A DNA stretch of 64,000 nt. It comes from Isoetes taiwanensis. Taxonomy: Eukaryota; Streptophyta; Lycopodiopsida; Isoetales; Isoetaceae. Both the position numbers and the translations under genes were made by a program. The stretch spans positions 308,001-372,000 of the forward strand of contig JAJEKV010000239.1 of NCBI GenBank assembly GCA_021234155.1, in the 5' to 3' direction. Every line of letters starts with the position of its first letter. The first letter of the stretch is position 1. This document shows positions 46,683 through 56,591 of the stretch, in pieces. The notes under the pieces were generated by a model that worked only from the letters and a program-made list of their open reading frames with translations, was not told the DNA's origin and searched no databases.

Positions 46683-46690
46683 TATTTATA
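46683..46690 (-). promoter_or_regulatory. TATA box of accessory gene a
   Basis: The minus strand reads CCCTATAAATAGACCC. The ATG of gene a lies about 103 bases downstream. The same sequence and spacing occur at gene b, which argues that both are real internal promoters rather than parts of the LTR promoter. Confidence 0.65.
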
Positions 46691-46766
46691 GGGGCCAAAT
46701 TTTAGGTCAACTTTTAAACTACCTTTTTGGGTTGCTTAAAACATCTAAAACCCCTAATTAAGCAAG

Positions 46767-46833
46767 GTCTCACACGTTGCGCCCAGCCCGATTTTGAGAA
46801 TCTCAAAATCTGTCCTGGCGCGACGTGTGAGAC
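46767..46833. repeat. Palindrome copy 3, upstream of gene a
   Basis: 67 bp with the same arms (GTCTCACACGTTGCGCC and inverse) and core as copy 2. It lies 77 bp upstream of the gene a TATA box. Confidence 0.9.
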
Positions 46834-46953
46834 ATGGTGGGACCCACTATTAAATTAACATGTAACATGCTAATTCTACTGATTCTTAGCTTAAATTTAG
46901 AATTATCAAGTTATTTTACTGTAATTTACAACTTTTTGGTGTCAAAGCTGAAT

Positions 46954-47019
46954 GTCTCACACGTTGCGCCCAGCCCGATTTTGAGAATCTCAAAATGCAT
47001 CTTGCGTGACGTGTGAGAC
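46954..47019. repeat. Palindrome copy 4, upstream of gene a
   Basis: 66 bp. The left arm is identical to copies 2 and 3, and the right half differs slightly (TGCATCTTGCGTGACGTGTG). It starts 187 bp from copy 3, close to the 196-bp spacing of the other pair. Confidence 0.88.
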
Positions 47020-47209
47020 CTCCCTACTTTTGGATGTTGGCTCACCAATTTTCGTCTTATTACGTTTTTTATTCATTTTGGTTTTTACTAGCTTAGCAAA
47101 ACTACAAAAATGAGAAAAAAAATTCCCATTTTCGAGGTTTAAGGATCCTATCAAGTTAGTACTATCGGAGAACATGGTCGATGCTTTGCTCTTGGTCACC
47201 AAGAACATT

Positions 47210-47221
47210 GCTCTGATACCA
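47210..47221 (-). other. L1 primer-binding site (tRNA-iMet)
   Basis: GCTCTGATACCA reads TGGTATCAGAGC on the minus strand, the exact plant iMet-tRNA complement, one base from the LTR end (TGTGACG at 47223). It fixes the element's orientation as minus and its 5' LTR as the right one. Confidence 0.93.
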
Positions 47222-47222
47222 C

Positions 47223-48886
47223 TGTGACGTCCCCTACTCGTATACGGCGCACTCACCGTATACAAACAGGAGTTCATCCCCCATACCAGCTCCATGCTAA
47301 TACAGGGCCCTTCACATGACACTGCATCCGTGACGGGTGCCAGTGGGAAGAGTGAAGGGGTCATTGCACCCCGTCTCCCTCAGGGCCTACCTAGCTGCGG
47401 GCGTAAAACATACATGTCATTAGCACATACATCAACATCATATGACCATCACGAAGGATGGTCCTCCACATTTCTGCATCGACAAAGATCGGCACATCAC
47501 ATAGGGAATCCTACCCGGGCTCGACTCAAAGGGATGACCGACCGGCTTGGGTCTCGAGTTCATTGCGCATGCAATTCATGGCAATGGATTGGGCTGGCAT
47601 ATGAACATGGCTTAGGGTTGTCCACTCCATCCGCCCCTCCTGTGCACACTTTGCAGAGTGGTCTGAAAAGTGTCGGGACCTGACTGTAGCCCGCCGGATG
47701 CATAGCCAAAAGGGCTACTCCTGGGCTCATCCTCCCGCCCGATGGGGCAGGTAAGGATCACTCCCTCCAGAGGTCTACATGCTGACTCAAGGTGACTAGA
47801 GGGCCCTTGCCTGATTGTTGAACCCTTTGGAAAGTGAACACCACTTCACGGGTGTCAAGCCCATGCCTTGCCCACACGCAGTGGCAAGCCATTAGACCTA
47901 GTCACAATGATCCCCGGTAGGCTTTACACACCGGAGGATTGTTCAAGAGTCGGGCATGAACCTCCTTCTCGGCCCGGTCGGCCCCTTCACCCACATCCGG
48001 TGTGGCTCTTGTGCACCTGGGCCGAATCTATATGGTGCTAGAGAGGCTAATCTAGGAGCATCCACTACCAAGCTTTAGGTCTCTACCCCCTTCCCAATAC
48101 AAGGAGTCATAGAGGTACATCATCCACATACATCATCACGAGAACTAAAGAACAAGATCTAATCTATATCATAGAGTTAGGTTCTTTAGTTAGAATATGC
48201 TATCTAGAGATCTAGAGGGCTGCTATGGGCAATTTAAGAGGCTAACCCTCTTGCCCGATGGCTAAAAGAGGGTTTAAGCTATTAAATTGCCTAAATACCT
48301 GATCCTTGAGGGACTCCTCCGACCTGAGCTCGACCATCCTGGCGAAACGCTTCGAATCACGGGAAACTAAGGTTCTGATTCACTTTCGAGCAGAGTGCGG
48401 GATGCGGTTTTTGGCTCTTGAGGCAGCCAAAGCGGAGTTCTAAAGCCCTAGAAACGAAATTGGGCAAGTTAGGGTTTCCCCTCCTAAATAGACATGGGGG
48501 TTGGTTAGGGTTTCCAATTATCTCCTCTTGGCATGTGGGATAATTGGGGAATGGGCCCACTTGCCATTAATGGCTAGGTGGCAAAAATGTGCCCACATGG
48601 AAATGTGTGCACATTAATGAAGGTGCACATTGGAAAATGTGCACATTAATTGCACCTATGGGTATGGCCCACTTGGCATAAGGTGTCCATATGGAAATGT
48701 GTGCTCACATTAATGTGTACATTGGTAAATGTGCACATTAATGCCAATGCACATTTCTAGCAAGTTGCCCCTAGGGCTACCCACTTGGCTATATGTCAGT
48801 ACGCGTCGGTCGGGGATGGTAATGCTGCGTGTGGCAGATGCGATAATGCTCGTTCCGGGACCGTATATCGTCTTTGGAACGTCACA
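47223..48886 (-). mobile_element. L1 5' LTR (1664 bp)
   Basis: Starts TGTGACGTCCCC and ends GGAACGTCACA. It is collinear with 16565-18225, with scattered substitutions and small indels, many at CAG/CTG sites. It contains a block of GTGCACATTAATG-like repeats at about 48590-48760. Confidence 0.9.
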
Positions 48887-49970
48887 CCCTCCTGGGTGCA
48901 CACTTTGCCGAGGATAGGCTGAATCATGCTATGGCGTGCTTGTAGCCCTCCGAGGCAGCAATCCCAAGGAATCACCCTTTGGGACTACTCCTGAAGTTAC
49001 ATCTCCCGGGTCATGATGAGGTCGAGAGGCGTCTCCTCCCAGTATGATGATCCCTGGGTGTGCTAAAGAACATGCCGCATCAGCGACCCCGCATCCGCAC
49101 CCGACTTACTCCCTAAATCTAAAGGTCACTCACCAACCCATTCGAGCCCGGGATGGTCACATATGACTCCGCCCTCGGCCCGAGAGAGTGTCGGACCCAT
49201 ACCCGGCCCACACACGGTGGTAAGGCTATAAGCCTAGCACCTTTGTAGGAGTCCTCAGAGTAGCAGCTAGGCAAGACCCGCCCCGATTCACCTTCATACT
49301 CGTTGTGCGGGTGCTGAACCACATCATAGCATCCCGGCCGGGTAGGCTCTTGTGCCTGAGGCGCATTTATTGGGTATTAAGGGTTCTAACTAGAGACATC
49401 TCTAATTCTCCTTCCCTTAATCCCCAATACACGGAGGAAGCAGAAAGAACTAATGTAAATACCATTCAAGTATTTAGAACAACTTCAAAAGAGAATTAAA
49501 CCATTCCATCTATCCAAAGAAGTGTCGTGAGAAAAGAAACTGTCTATTGACTAACCGGTGTCTTGGCTAGAGCCATGATCACGATAGACATCCATAGTTC
49601 AAGTTGGATGGTCAAGTGTTGGCAAATACAAGCTTAGGCTGCTGGCTGCTGCTCCTCCTCAATCCAAATTCGAATTTGGAAGAGAAAATGGGGTAGGACC
49701 CCTATTCCTAGGCCCAAAATGGTAAGTCCCTCCTGGCCAATCGATTTGGGCCAGGTGGCACCCCCTTATTTGTGATAATTAGCTAATTAGGCCATAATGA
49801 CTTAATTAGGGTAATTAGGCCATTATAATTCATAATTATCCCCTTTGGCTTTATTAACATATCTAATAAAAACCATTATGGTTACCCCTCACTTGGACCA
49901 TTAAGTCCATTGTGTCTTGGTGACGATGTCATGGTATGCATCGTATATCATATAGATACCGGAATGTCGC
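48887..49970 (-). mobile_element. L0: remaining part of the interrupted 5' LTR
   Basis: It resumes the L0 LTR after L1 (CCCTC, CTGGGTGCACACTTTG) and ends near GGAATGTCGC, a decayed form of the GGAACGTCACA end seen in L1. With 16125-16564 it makes about 1.5 kb, in line with the L1 LTR size. Similarity to the L1 LTR is clear at the start and patchy after 49100. Confidence 0.65.
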
Positions 49971-50555
49971 TGGGGGTTTTGAGGGGTTAGCGTTTGGATG
50001 GTTTGGGTGTGGCCTTTTATATAAAATACCGGTTCCGTCGTAGCATTTCATAATGTGCTAAAAACATCGCCGAAGATAATCGAGCCTATTGACCTTAATC
50101 CAAGCTCACGCTCGCAACAAACCAAAATATACATTAAAAGATGCCAAGGGTATAATATTGCTTCTTCATTTTTACAGAAACACAGAGAAAATAAGTGATC
50201 GGCTATGTAAGAATATAAACATGAGCTATGGTAGACTTTAAAAAATACTTCTCTTTTCTTTCTATTTTCTTCTTTTCTTTCTATCTTCTTCTTTTCTAAT
50301 TTCTTCTCTCATGCCATGCTCATAAAATTAGGCTCCGCTGGCATGGGTTCTAACCACACATTATAAGCTTTTCTTAAGCCTGTATTCCCTTTCAAACACC
50401 CTCCATTGACAGTTAATAGTGTCCTTGATTTGGAGAAGAGTTGCTTAATGTTCCTCATATGCTGTACCACTTGCAGGATTCATCGCCAAAATTTGGAAAA
50501 AGCTTTTGGTGAGAAACAAAGCGGGCAGTTCAAAGTTCATTTTCTTAGATTCTAA
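49971..50555. other. Non-coding stretch with a polypyrimidine tract
   Basis: No gene is recognisable. A CT-rich run (CTTTTCTTTCTATTTTCTTC-type) covers about 50250-50310. This is the target flank of the old element and of the Helitron end at 50556. Confidence 0.5.
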
Positions 50556-50582
50556 CTAGTAATGGTGCTGGCGTTCTTTGGC
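50556..50582 (-). mobile_element. Helitron D 3' terminus (minus strand)
   Basis: A at 50555, CTAG at 50556-50559, and the hairpin GCTGGCGTTCTTTGGC at 50567-50582, nearly the same as in Helitron C. The body must extend to the right. A possible 5' region near 59393-59510 (GATTAAATCCGGGCCGTCAA resembles the Helitron C leader) would enclose the LINE, but no clean TC end followed by T is seen there. Confidence 0.6.
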
Positions 50583-50740
50583 TAATAAGGCAATTATTGG
50601 GTTCAATGTTGTTAGATTCGTGCATCATTACTGCTGTGCAATTTCCGCTTAATTTATGAGTAGTGTTTTATATCATGAAGACCCTAATGCGTTTTAAACA
50701 TTGTTGGCATACCTATAATTGTCTTGCTTTTACATTAAAA

Positions 50741-50900
50741 AGTGCCCAACAATGATTGCTGGGCATAGCTTGGGACTTCCATATTGTAGTGTGGGACTTT
50801 CCATATTTACTTTCCATGCATTCAAGACTTTAGGTTCATTCAATTGTTGGGCATAGCTTGGGACTTCCATATTGTAGTGTGGGACTTTCCATATTTATTT
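50741..50900 (-). repeat. Second Helitron-like hairpin with a tandem duplication of about 90-105 bp
   Basis: GTGCCCAACAATGATTGCTG plus GGCATAGCTTGGG resembles the Helitron end motif without a clear CTAG. The unit TGGGCATAGCTTGGGACTTC ... GTGGGACTTTCCATATTTA is then repeated once more from about 50843. It is likely a decayed Helitron end that was duplicated. Confidence 0.45.
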
Positions 50901-51477
50901 TCCATTCTCCGCAACATTTAGCTAAGATTAGAATATGATTGCTAAGATTAGAATATGATTATTATGCGTAGAGTATCGATTGAAGTGATAATTTATAGAC
51001 ACTTTGTGGATTGTATCTCTCACATCCGATTGTCGATTTTCATGTGCTTGGGCTTGTTGGAAAGCTGGTTCAGAGAGCTTTCAACGGTGTATGGTACCTG
51101 CATGCTTGTCTTTGTTTCAGTGCTCAAATCTGCTGTTTTCCGGGCTGTGTGCTAGGGGTTTTGTGGCAGCCCTTCTTCTTCCTTCTTTGAGAAGTATAGC
51201 CCTCGCTTTGATGCCGTTGTTGGTCTTGGCCAGCGGTGTTGAAAGGTGTGTGTTGTACTCTTATTGAAGGTTACGAGAATGTTTTACTAATTCATACCCT
51301 AGTTCGATGGTGTTGTTGATGAAAGTCGACACCAATATAGGGATGGCGTATGTTTTAGTAAGTATTCGAAAGGGTTTCAGTTGACTAGCCCAAAAGGTGC
51401 TCCGCCCGCGTTCTTGAGCCCCCAAATTCAATTCTAGGCACCCTTTCGCAGCGAGAGATCCTCAAACTTTGGGAGTC

Positions 51478-52858
51478 ATGGCCACGAGAAGATGGGCGGC
51501 ACAGGAAACCAAGGCGAGGGGCCCACAAGACAAACGGTCCCGATCAGCCATCATGGGCGGGGAGAGTCATCCTCCATGAAGAAGGAGGCTCGGGCTAAGG
51601 CTAAGGCCCCTGAGGCCAGCCCGGCCGGAAGGGATTAATTACTTTCGAGACCACATAGGAACTCCCGCCTCGGCAGAGAATTGGAGCCACGCCAAAGCGG
51701 GAATGGAGGCTAACGAAGGCTCGTATTGAGGCTAACGGTTCGCCGGGTGGCATGGCGGTGGAGATGGAGTCCTCGGCATCCCATGTGCTCAAAAGGCAAA
51801 CGGGTCGAAAGAACCGCATTATCACAAAGTTTGAGACCCGACGCATGTGGAAGATGGCCTTGGCCTTGCACACTTTTCGAAAGAAGCCGTGCAGAGGTTG
51901 CCGGGCCTTTCAGACTCCTCAGGTTCATCACCTCGACACCATGACACGTGATAGGGAGCCGCTAATGCAGAGACGACATGGTCACGCCTGTCCTCGGCTC
52001 ACCGCAGGTAGAGGCGCACCACCATGGCATCGGAGCACAGTGACGCCTTGCGCATACCTGCATTAATAGCTTCGATCTTCGTGAGTAAGATCGAACAGCC
52101 AGTTCTACTGACGCCAGGTTGGCCTCGAAAATTTTCCTCGGGCTACTCGTGAGTCTGGAGCCTGTAGCCGTATGGGCAACCATCCACGCATTTGTTGTGG
52201 TCTCCTACCGAGGTTCATAGTCACCGCAGTTAGCGGCAGTAGATGGCTGCTAAAGAAGAAGCGCCTCGCAAGAGCCGAAGAGCTGTGCTCCCGACTTCAC
52301 AGTGGGCGGCGGCTCGAGGGCCGCTATCCCGCCACGGCCTCCCGCGGACAAGCGACGCCCGCGTCCCGTCAGCTTCTTTGCCCCGGCCACCTCCGATCAC
52401 TCCCGCGCCATCCCAGCCCACCACCACCACCCCGGCCGGACCCGCCTCCGCCCACCTTGGACCTTGGTATGAGAACTCCAGGCCTTGGCAGTGAGAGGCC
52501 TACACCGGTAGTTCGAGGTATGCGAGGCGGCGGGGGAGAGTCTGCCACAACAACATCGAACACATTCTCGACGGATGACATTCCCGGGCAGTTCACATTT
52601 CTCGGCGGCCCGGCATGGAATTTCAGCGCGGCCGGTGACCGCATTGTCATATTCGGTTTGGGATGCGCAGTGCGTGATGCCATATTGCGCGGGGGCCGGA
52701 TGTTGAAGGGACATCCACGTATGTGGACGGGACCTCACACACGCGTGCAAGCGGGAGGCACGAGCGAGGAGCTTGTCGGGGTTAGAGGCATTCGCCAGGG
52801 CGAGGGGTGCCGCGAGGATTGGTTCGAGGGGATGCACATTTTCCGACACCGCTGCTAG
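51478..52858 (+). pseudogene. LINE ORF1-like region
   Basis: The ATG at 51478 reads MATRRWAAQETKARGPQDKR, then broken frames rich in Arg, Pro and Gly (VLKRQTGRKNRIITKFETRR near 51790; a Pro-rich run near 52390-52450). ORF1 proteins of LINEs are basic RNA binders, but no RRM or zinc knuckle is readable here. Assigned by position before the endonuclease. Confidence 0.4.
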
Positions 52859-53063
52859 CACAGACCAGAACCCGCAGCCCCAACCCACGGTACGCTGGCC
52901 ATACCTTCTACTACCACGGCCCCCCCTTCTCCTGCTCCTACTCCCTGCTCCCTCGCGGCCCACACCCTTCACCACATACCGCCTCCGCTCCATCTACTTC
53001 TCACTCAGCCTCTGCTGCCGTCCTCCCAGCTGCTTCGAGATACGCATACCATCCTGGCGACAA

Positions 53064-53860
53064 ATAGGAATTGTGTCTCGGGTGGTCTCATGGAACTGTC
53101 GAGGCTTCCCTTGGCGGAAGGGGACGGTCCCGAACTCAGTGGCGTGACGGTATGGATCTCATCTTCCTCATGGAGACATGGGAGCATCTTTGGACCACGA
53201 GGCTACGATTTCTTGGGGTTACCAACATTTCTCGGTCTTCAATACATGCAGGGACTGGCGGGGTCATGGTGGAGTGGCTTGCTACTGGGACAACCTTGGC
53301 ACATTCGGTTACCCTCTTTAACGGGATGGACACAACGGTGCCGGGTTCGTGTGCATAATACCGGTGGCAGCCCTCTTTTTCTGGCGCTTTTTATTTCCCT
53401 CACGCAGAATGACGGCACCTTCTATCCTTGACCACCCGTCGCGGATAGGATGGACGATATGTCGATCTATATGATGACATACAAAGCATCGGCGGTTAGG
53501 TAGGGTCGTCCTTCTTGGAGATTTCAATGCACGCGGACGGGGAGTAGAGCAGCCCATGCGACTTGACCCCCTCGGTGACGATGTCCCATTTCTGCCGAAG
53601 TAGCCCGCCAATGCTTGCTGGTCGGATGACAGCCCAGTCACTTTCGCTTTGGCGGACGATTGCTCCTGCTATGTGGCATTTTGACTTGATAATTTGCAAT
53701 GGCCTTTCCGCGGTGGCCGATTCTCCCGCAAGTGCACATGCGGAGCCGGGACAATCGAGGGGAGGGTCTAGTGTGGTGGACTATGTGCTTGGAGTTGCGC
53801 CAAGATATGCATCTCATCGATCGTTCCGGGTGGGGCGCAGACGATCGGGATGAGGAGGTC
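53064..53860 (+). pseudogene. LINE AP-like endonuclease
   Basis: RVVSWNCRGFPW near 53075-53105 is the Asn-bearing first motif. MDLIFLMETWEHLW near 53153-53190 carries the catalytic Glu (xxExW). VVLLGDFNARGRG near 53505-53545 is the DFN motif. SVVDYVLG near 53770-53795 corresponds to the SxxDYxL end motif. The endonuclease nicks target DNA for target-primed reverse transcription. Frameshifts lie between the motifs. Confidence 0.8.
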
Positions 53861-54479
53861 GACTCGGATCACCTCCACTTTATTTGGACTGGTTTGGCGA
53901 GCAGCGGACCCCCACTATGCCAGCCCCTCGCCGTCCTCGGTTGAGACTTCGATTATGAGCAGCGGAGAGGACTACGCCGAGATGCTCATGAAGCGCCCTC
54001 GGTAATTGCGGACCTCCACACTAGAGCGTGAGACGGACCGGTGACTTCGCTATTCACGGGATCACGGCCGGGCCAGTGCTTTTAGCGGACCCCGCGTCGC
54101 CGCTTTCGGGGGTCAACAACATTCAGCGTAACCCGATGGTTTGATCGCGGACTGTAAAGAAGCATAGCGGCAGCTTTCCAGTCACATCTGGATCCAGTGC
54201 AAAACTGCCAGGGCCACCACCGCATCAGCCCATCGAGAAGGACACAAAGGCGGTACCTTGCCAAGCTTATCGAGGGAGATGTTCGACTTCTTTGGACACT
54301 CATCCTCGAACCTTTTGGCGCAGAGTGCTTCAAAGGCCAGCCCGACCCTCTGAGGGGACATCACACGAGGCGTGGGAGCGGTACTTGCGGACAGCTCTCT
54401 ATGACCCGCCGAGGGGCAGCGACGCATATACCCCCCACGGGATGGCCCCATTGGTTCGTGGATGAGGATGTTGAGGAGG

Positions 54480-55480
54480 GCTGCAACGGCTAGCTAATGG
54501 GAAGGCGGTGACCTCGATGGTATGCAGGCCGAGTTACTCAAATTAGGCGGGGCGGTAGCCTTGTGCGGTCCCTCACTACCCCGTTTCCGAGCATTGCGGG
54601 AGGGTTTCCCAGACAATGGACCACAAGTGGGGTTGTTCCCATTCACAAAGCGGCGACCCAATCGGTCCGCCAATTGCAATGGACGATCATGGTCGAATTC
54701 GCATATTTGCCAAACCGCTATGGCATTCTCGAAAGAAGCAGCGGTTTACCGGGCGAGGCGGCCGGATGCGGCGAGCCCTCACACAGGCGGGCTTTTTCGA
54801 CCCGCCACTCAGCGATTGACCATATCTTTTACGCTGCAGCGCGGGCGATTGAAGACGGCCAGGAATCATTTGGACTTGACTTGTATTTGCTTTGTGGACC
54901 ATAAAGGCTTTTGATACGGTCCGGGGAAAAGTTGTGGGCTAGGATGCGTCAAGCTGGGGCTCCGCCTCGCGAGAATGCCATATCACGAGGTTGTATGAGA
55001 GTTGTTTTGGCGGGATCAAAATCACGGGCCAAGCATTTACTTCAAAGAGTATCGGTTAGGCGGGGTTGTTGTCCCCTCGCAGACACTTTTGGCCTCTACA
55101 TTGATCGGGTTAGAGCCCCGGCTTACTGAGCATGGGGATGGCATACATCTTTTGCACCAGGTCATCCACTCATCATCTATGCGACGATGTTGGCTTCTGG
55201 CGCCCACACCCAGAAGATATGCAAATCTCACCGATGCCCTAGACACATTTTGTCGCTACGACATGGCGTCAATCCGCCAAGACGCAGGTGGTTCTCATAT
55301 CCTCTTCACGTCACCCCATGCCTCCCCTGACTCACATATCGGGGGGGCGCCTGTGAAGCGTCCGCCCACCTACAAGTACCTAGGGTGGAGTTCCCCCTGG
55401 CTCTGGCGGGAGGCGTCTATCGCTTATGGTGACAGGCTGGAAAGCCGGAAAGCTTTTATGCAATGCGAACAATGATCACC
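54480..55480 (+). pseudogene. LINE reverse transcriptase
   Basis: DGMQAELLKLGG near 54519-54550, SGVVPIHKAAT near 54630-54660, NRYGILERS near 54712, HIFYAAARAIEDGQ near 54820-54860, and LCFVDHKGFDTV-like text near 54890-54925 follow the RT order. The catalytic box reads LIIYA then DDV across a one-base loss near 55184. LAPTPRRYANLTDALDTFCR and PPTYKYLGW follow. It is inactive as read. Confidence 0.8.
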
Positions 55481-56340
55481 GTGGCGAGCTATATGATTGG
55501 GGCCATCATCCCACATCATTCGCACCGGTCGAGCTGTCCGCCCTTTCCTCAGTCGGGAGGTTTGGGCCCGGCCGCCTCTCTTTGACGACTGGAATGACTT
55601 GGAGCAAAAGTGCGTGAAGGCATTTTTGGCCCGCACTTGGGTGAAACCTTCAGTCCCCTATCGGATTCTCGGGCCGCAGCGGCGGATTCTTGCCGCTTCA
55701 TTGGCAAAACCTTTGATAGACACATCGCCTATTTTCGTAAAGTGGTTACTATGGGTGATGCTCGCCTCCCGCGACCGGGTTTTACAATCGCGGGCCATGA
55801 GTCCGCAGCGCTTAGGGGCCCGTTGGAGGGGTAAGAGAGATCGCTGGTTCGCCCGGATGGAACGCGGCAGAGCACCAGCGTAAAATATTGGGCCGTCATC
55901 GCGGCACCAAGGGAGTACCTAGATGCTTGTTTCCTTGGCAAGCTCACGGGACCCCATTGCTCTAGAGCAGGTCAAAATGGCCCATTACAAGGAGCACATC
56001 AACCCAGTGTTAGCCGGGGCCCACAGCTCTACTGCGTTCCCCTGCCCTCGAAAAGCGGGCTCATTGCCTCCATTCGCATACGGTGCCCACCATCTTCGCG
56101 ATCGAGGCGGGCAGTGGATTGGGAAGCCCGCCGAGATGTGCGCTCTGTCGGTCTTCGTCAAACGGTGCCGATTGAGGATGAGTCTCACACTTTCCGAGTT
56201 GCCCGGCCGAGCCGCCGAGGCCGCGATCGCGCCCCTTTAGTATTTGGGAGGATGCCCTTGCATTTGCCGATGAACACACCGTCGGTCGTGCCCCGGGGTC
56301 ATACATCCAGAGGTACTGGACCTGCATGAGTCACCTTTGC
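55480..56340 (+). pseudogene. LINE C-terminal region with a Cys/His motif
   Basis: Text such as PYRILGPQRRILAASLAKPL follows RT. RCALCRSSSNGA near 56140-56170, then EDESHTFR, resembles the CxxC...EDExH zinc-binding motif at the end of many plant LINE proteins. Broken frames. Confidence 0.5.
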
Positions 56341-56591
56341 CCCTTTGGGTGTTCACGACTAGGCACTCTGGGGGTGGTGCATGATCTATATATTGGGATG
56401 TTTACGCATTTTATATGATTAGCACTGATTTGTCACAGGTGATTGTCGCCACGGTTTTTCCCTCGAAAACTTCCGGGCGGGGTTTTTAATCCGGCAAGAA
56501 TCCAAAAACTGTCGCGTTTTTTGTATTGGGTCCCATAGGCCATTGGTCTCCGTGGACGATAAAAGTAACTTCCTTCCTTCCTTCCTTCCTT

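Larger units (their letters stand above)
16565..48886 (-). mobile_element. L1: minus-strand Ty3/gypsy chromovirus, complete but interrupted and mutated
   Basis: The order along the minus strand is 5' LTR (48886-47223), iMet PBS (47221-47210), accessory module (47020-38009), gag (37859 to about 36550), protease, RT and RNase H (36500-34600), integrase (34565-33804), chromodomain (33586-33140), non-coding 3' region, polypurine tract (about 18238-18226) and 3' LTR (18225-16565). It is interrupted by L2 (18264-32315) and by a CACTA element (39278-44185). The integrase-before-chromodomain order is diagnostic of chromoviruses. The roughly 4.4 kb (CACTA removed) between PBS and gag is far longer than usual in this clade and holds two extra genes. 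Confidence 0.85.
51360..56591 (+). mobile_element. LINE-type non-LTR retrotransposon, decayed, full-length-like
   Basis: GC-rich block in AT-rich surroundings. The order is an ORF1-like region (51478-52858), AP-type endonuclease (53064-53860), reverse transcriptase (54480-55480), a C-terminal zinc-binding region near 56150-56330, and a tail ending in a CCTT microsatellite at 56572-56591. No LTRs are present. The order EN then RT then Cys/His motif puts it with L1-like or jockey-like elements. The clade is not settled. Numerous frameshifts are present. Confidence 0.8.

Noticed and set aside
44879-47019. Palindromes as simple foldback MITEs
   Set aside because: No target duplication is visible around any copy and the copies occur in spaced pairs upstream of TATA boxes. 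The possibility is kept as an alternative in the finding but not as the main call.
52230-52993. Long minus-strand frames with Gly/Arg/Pro-rich products
   Set aside because: They arise from the GC-rich LINE read in reverse and match no protein family. The LINE domains run plus.
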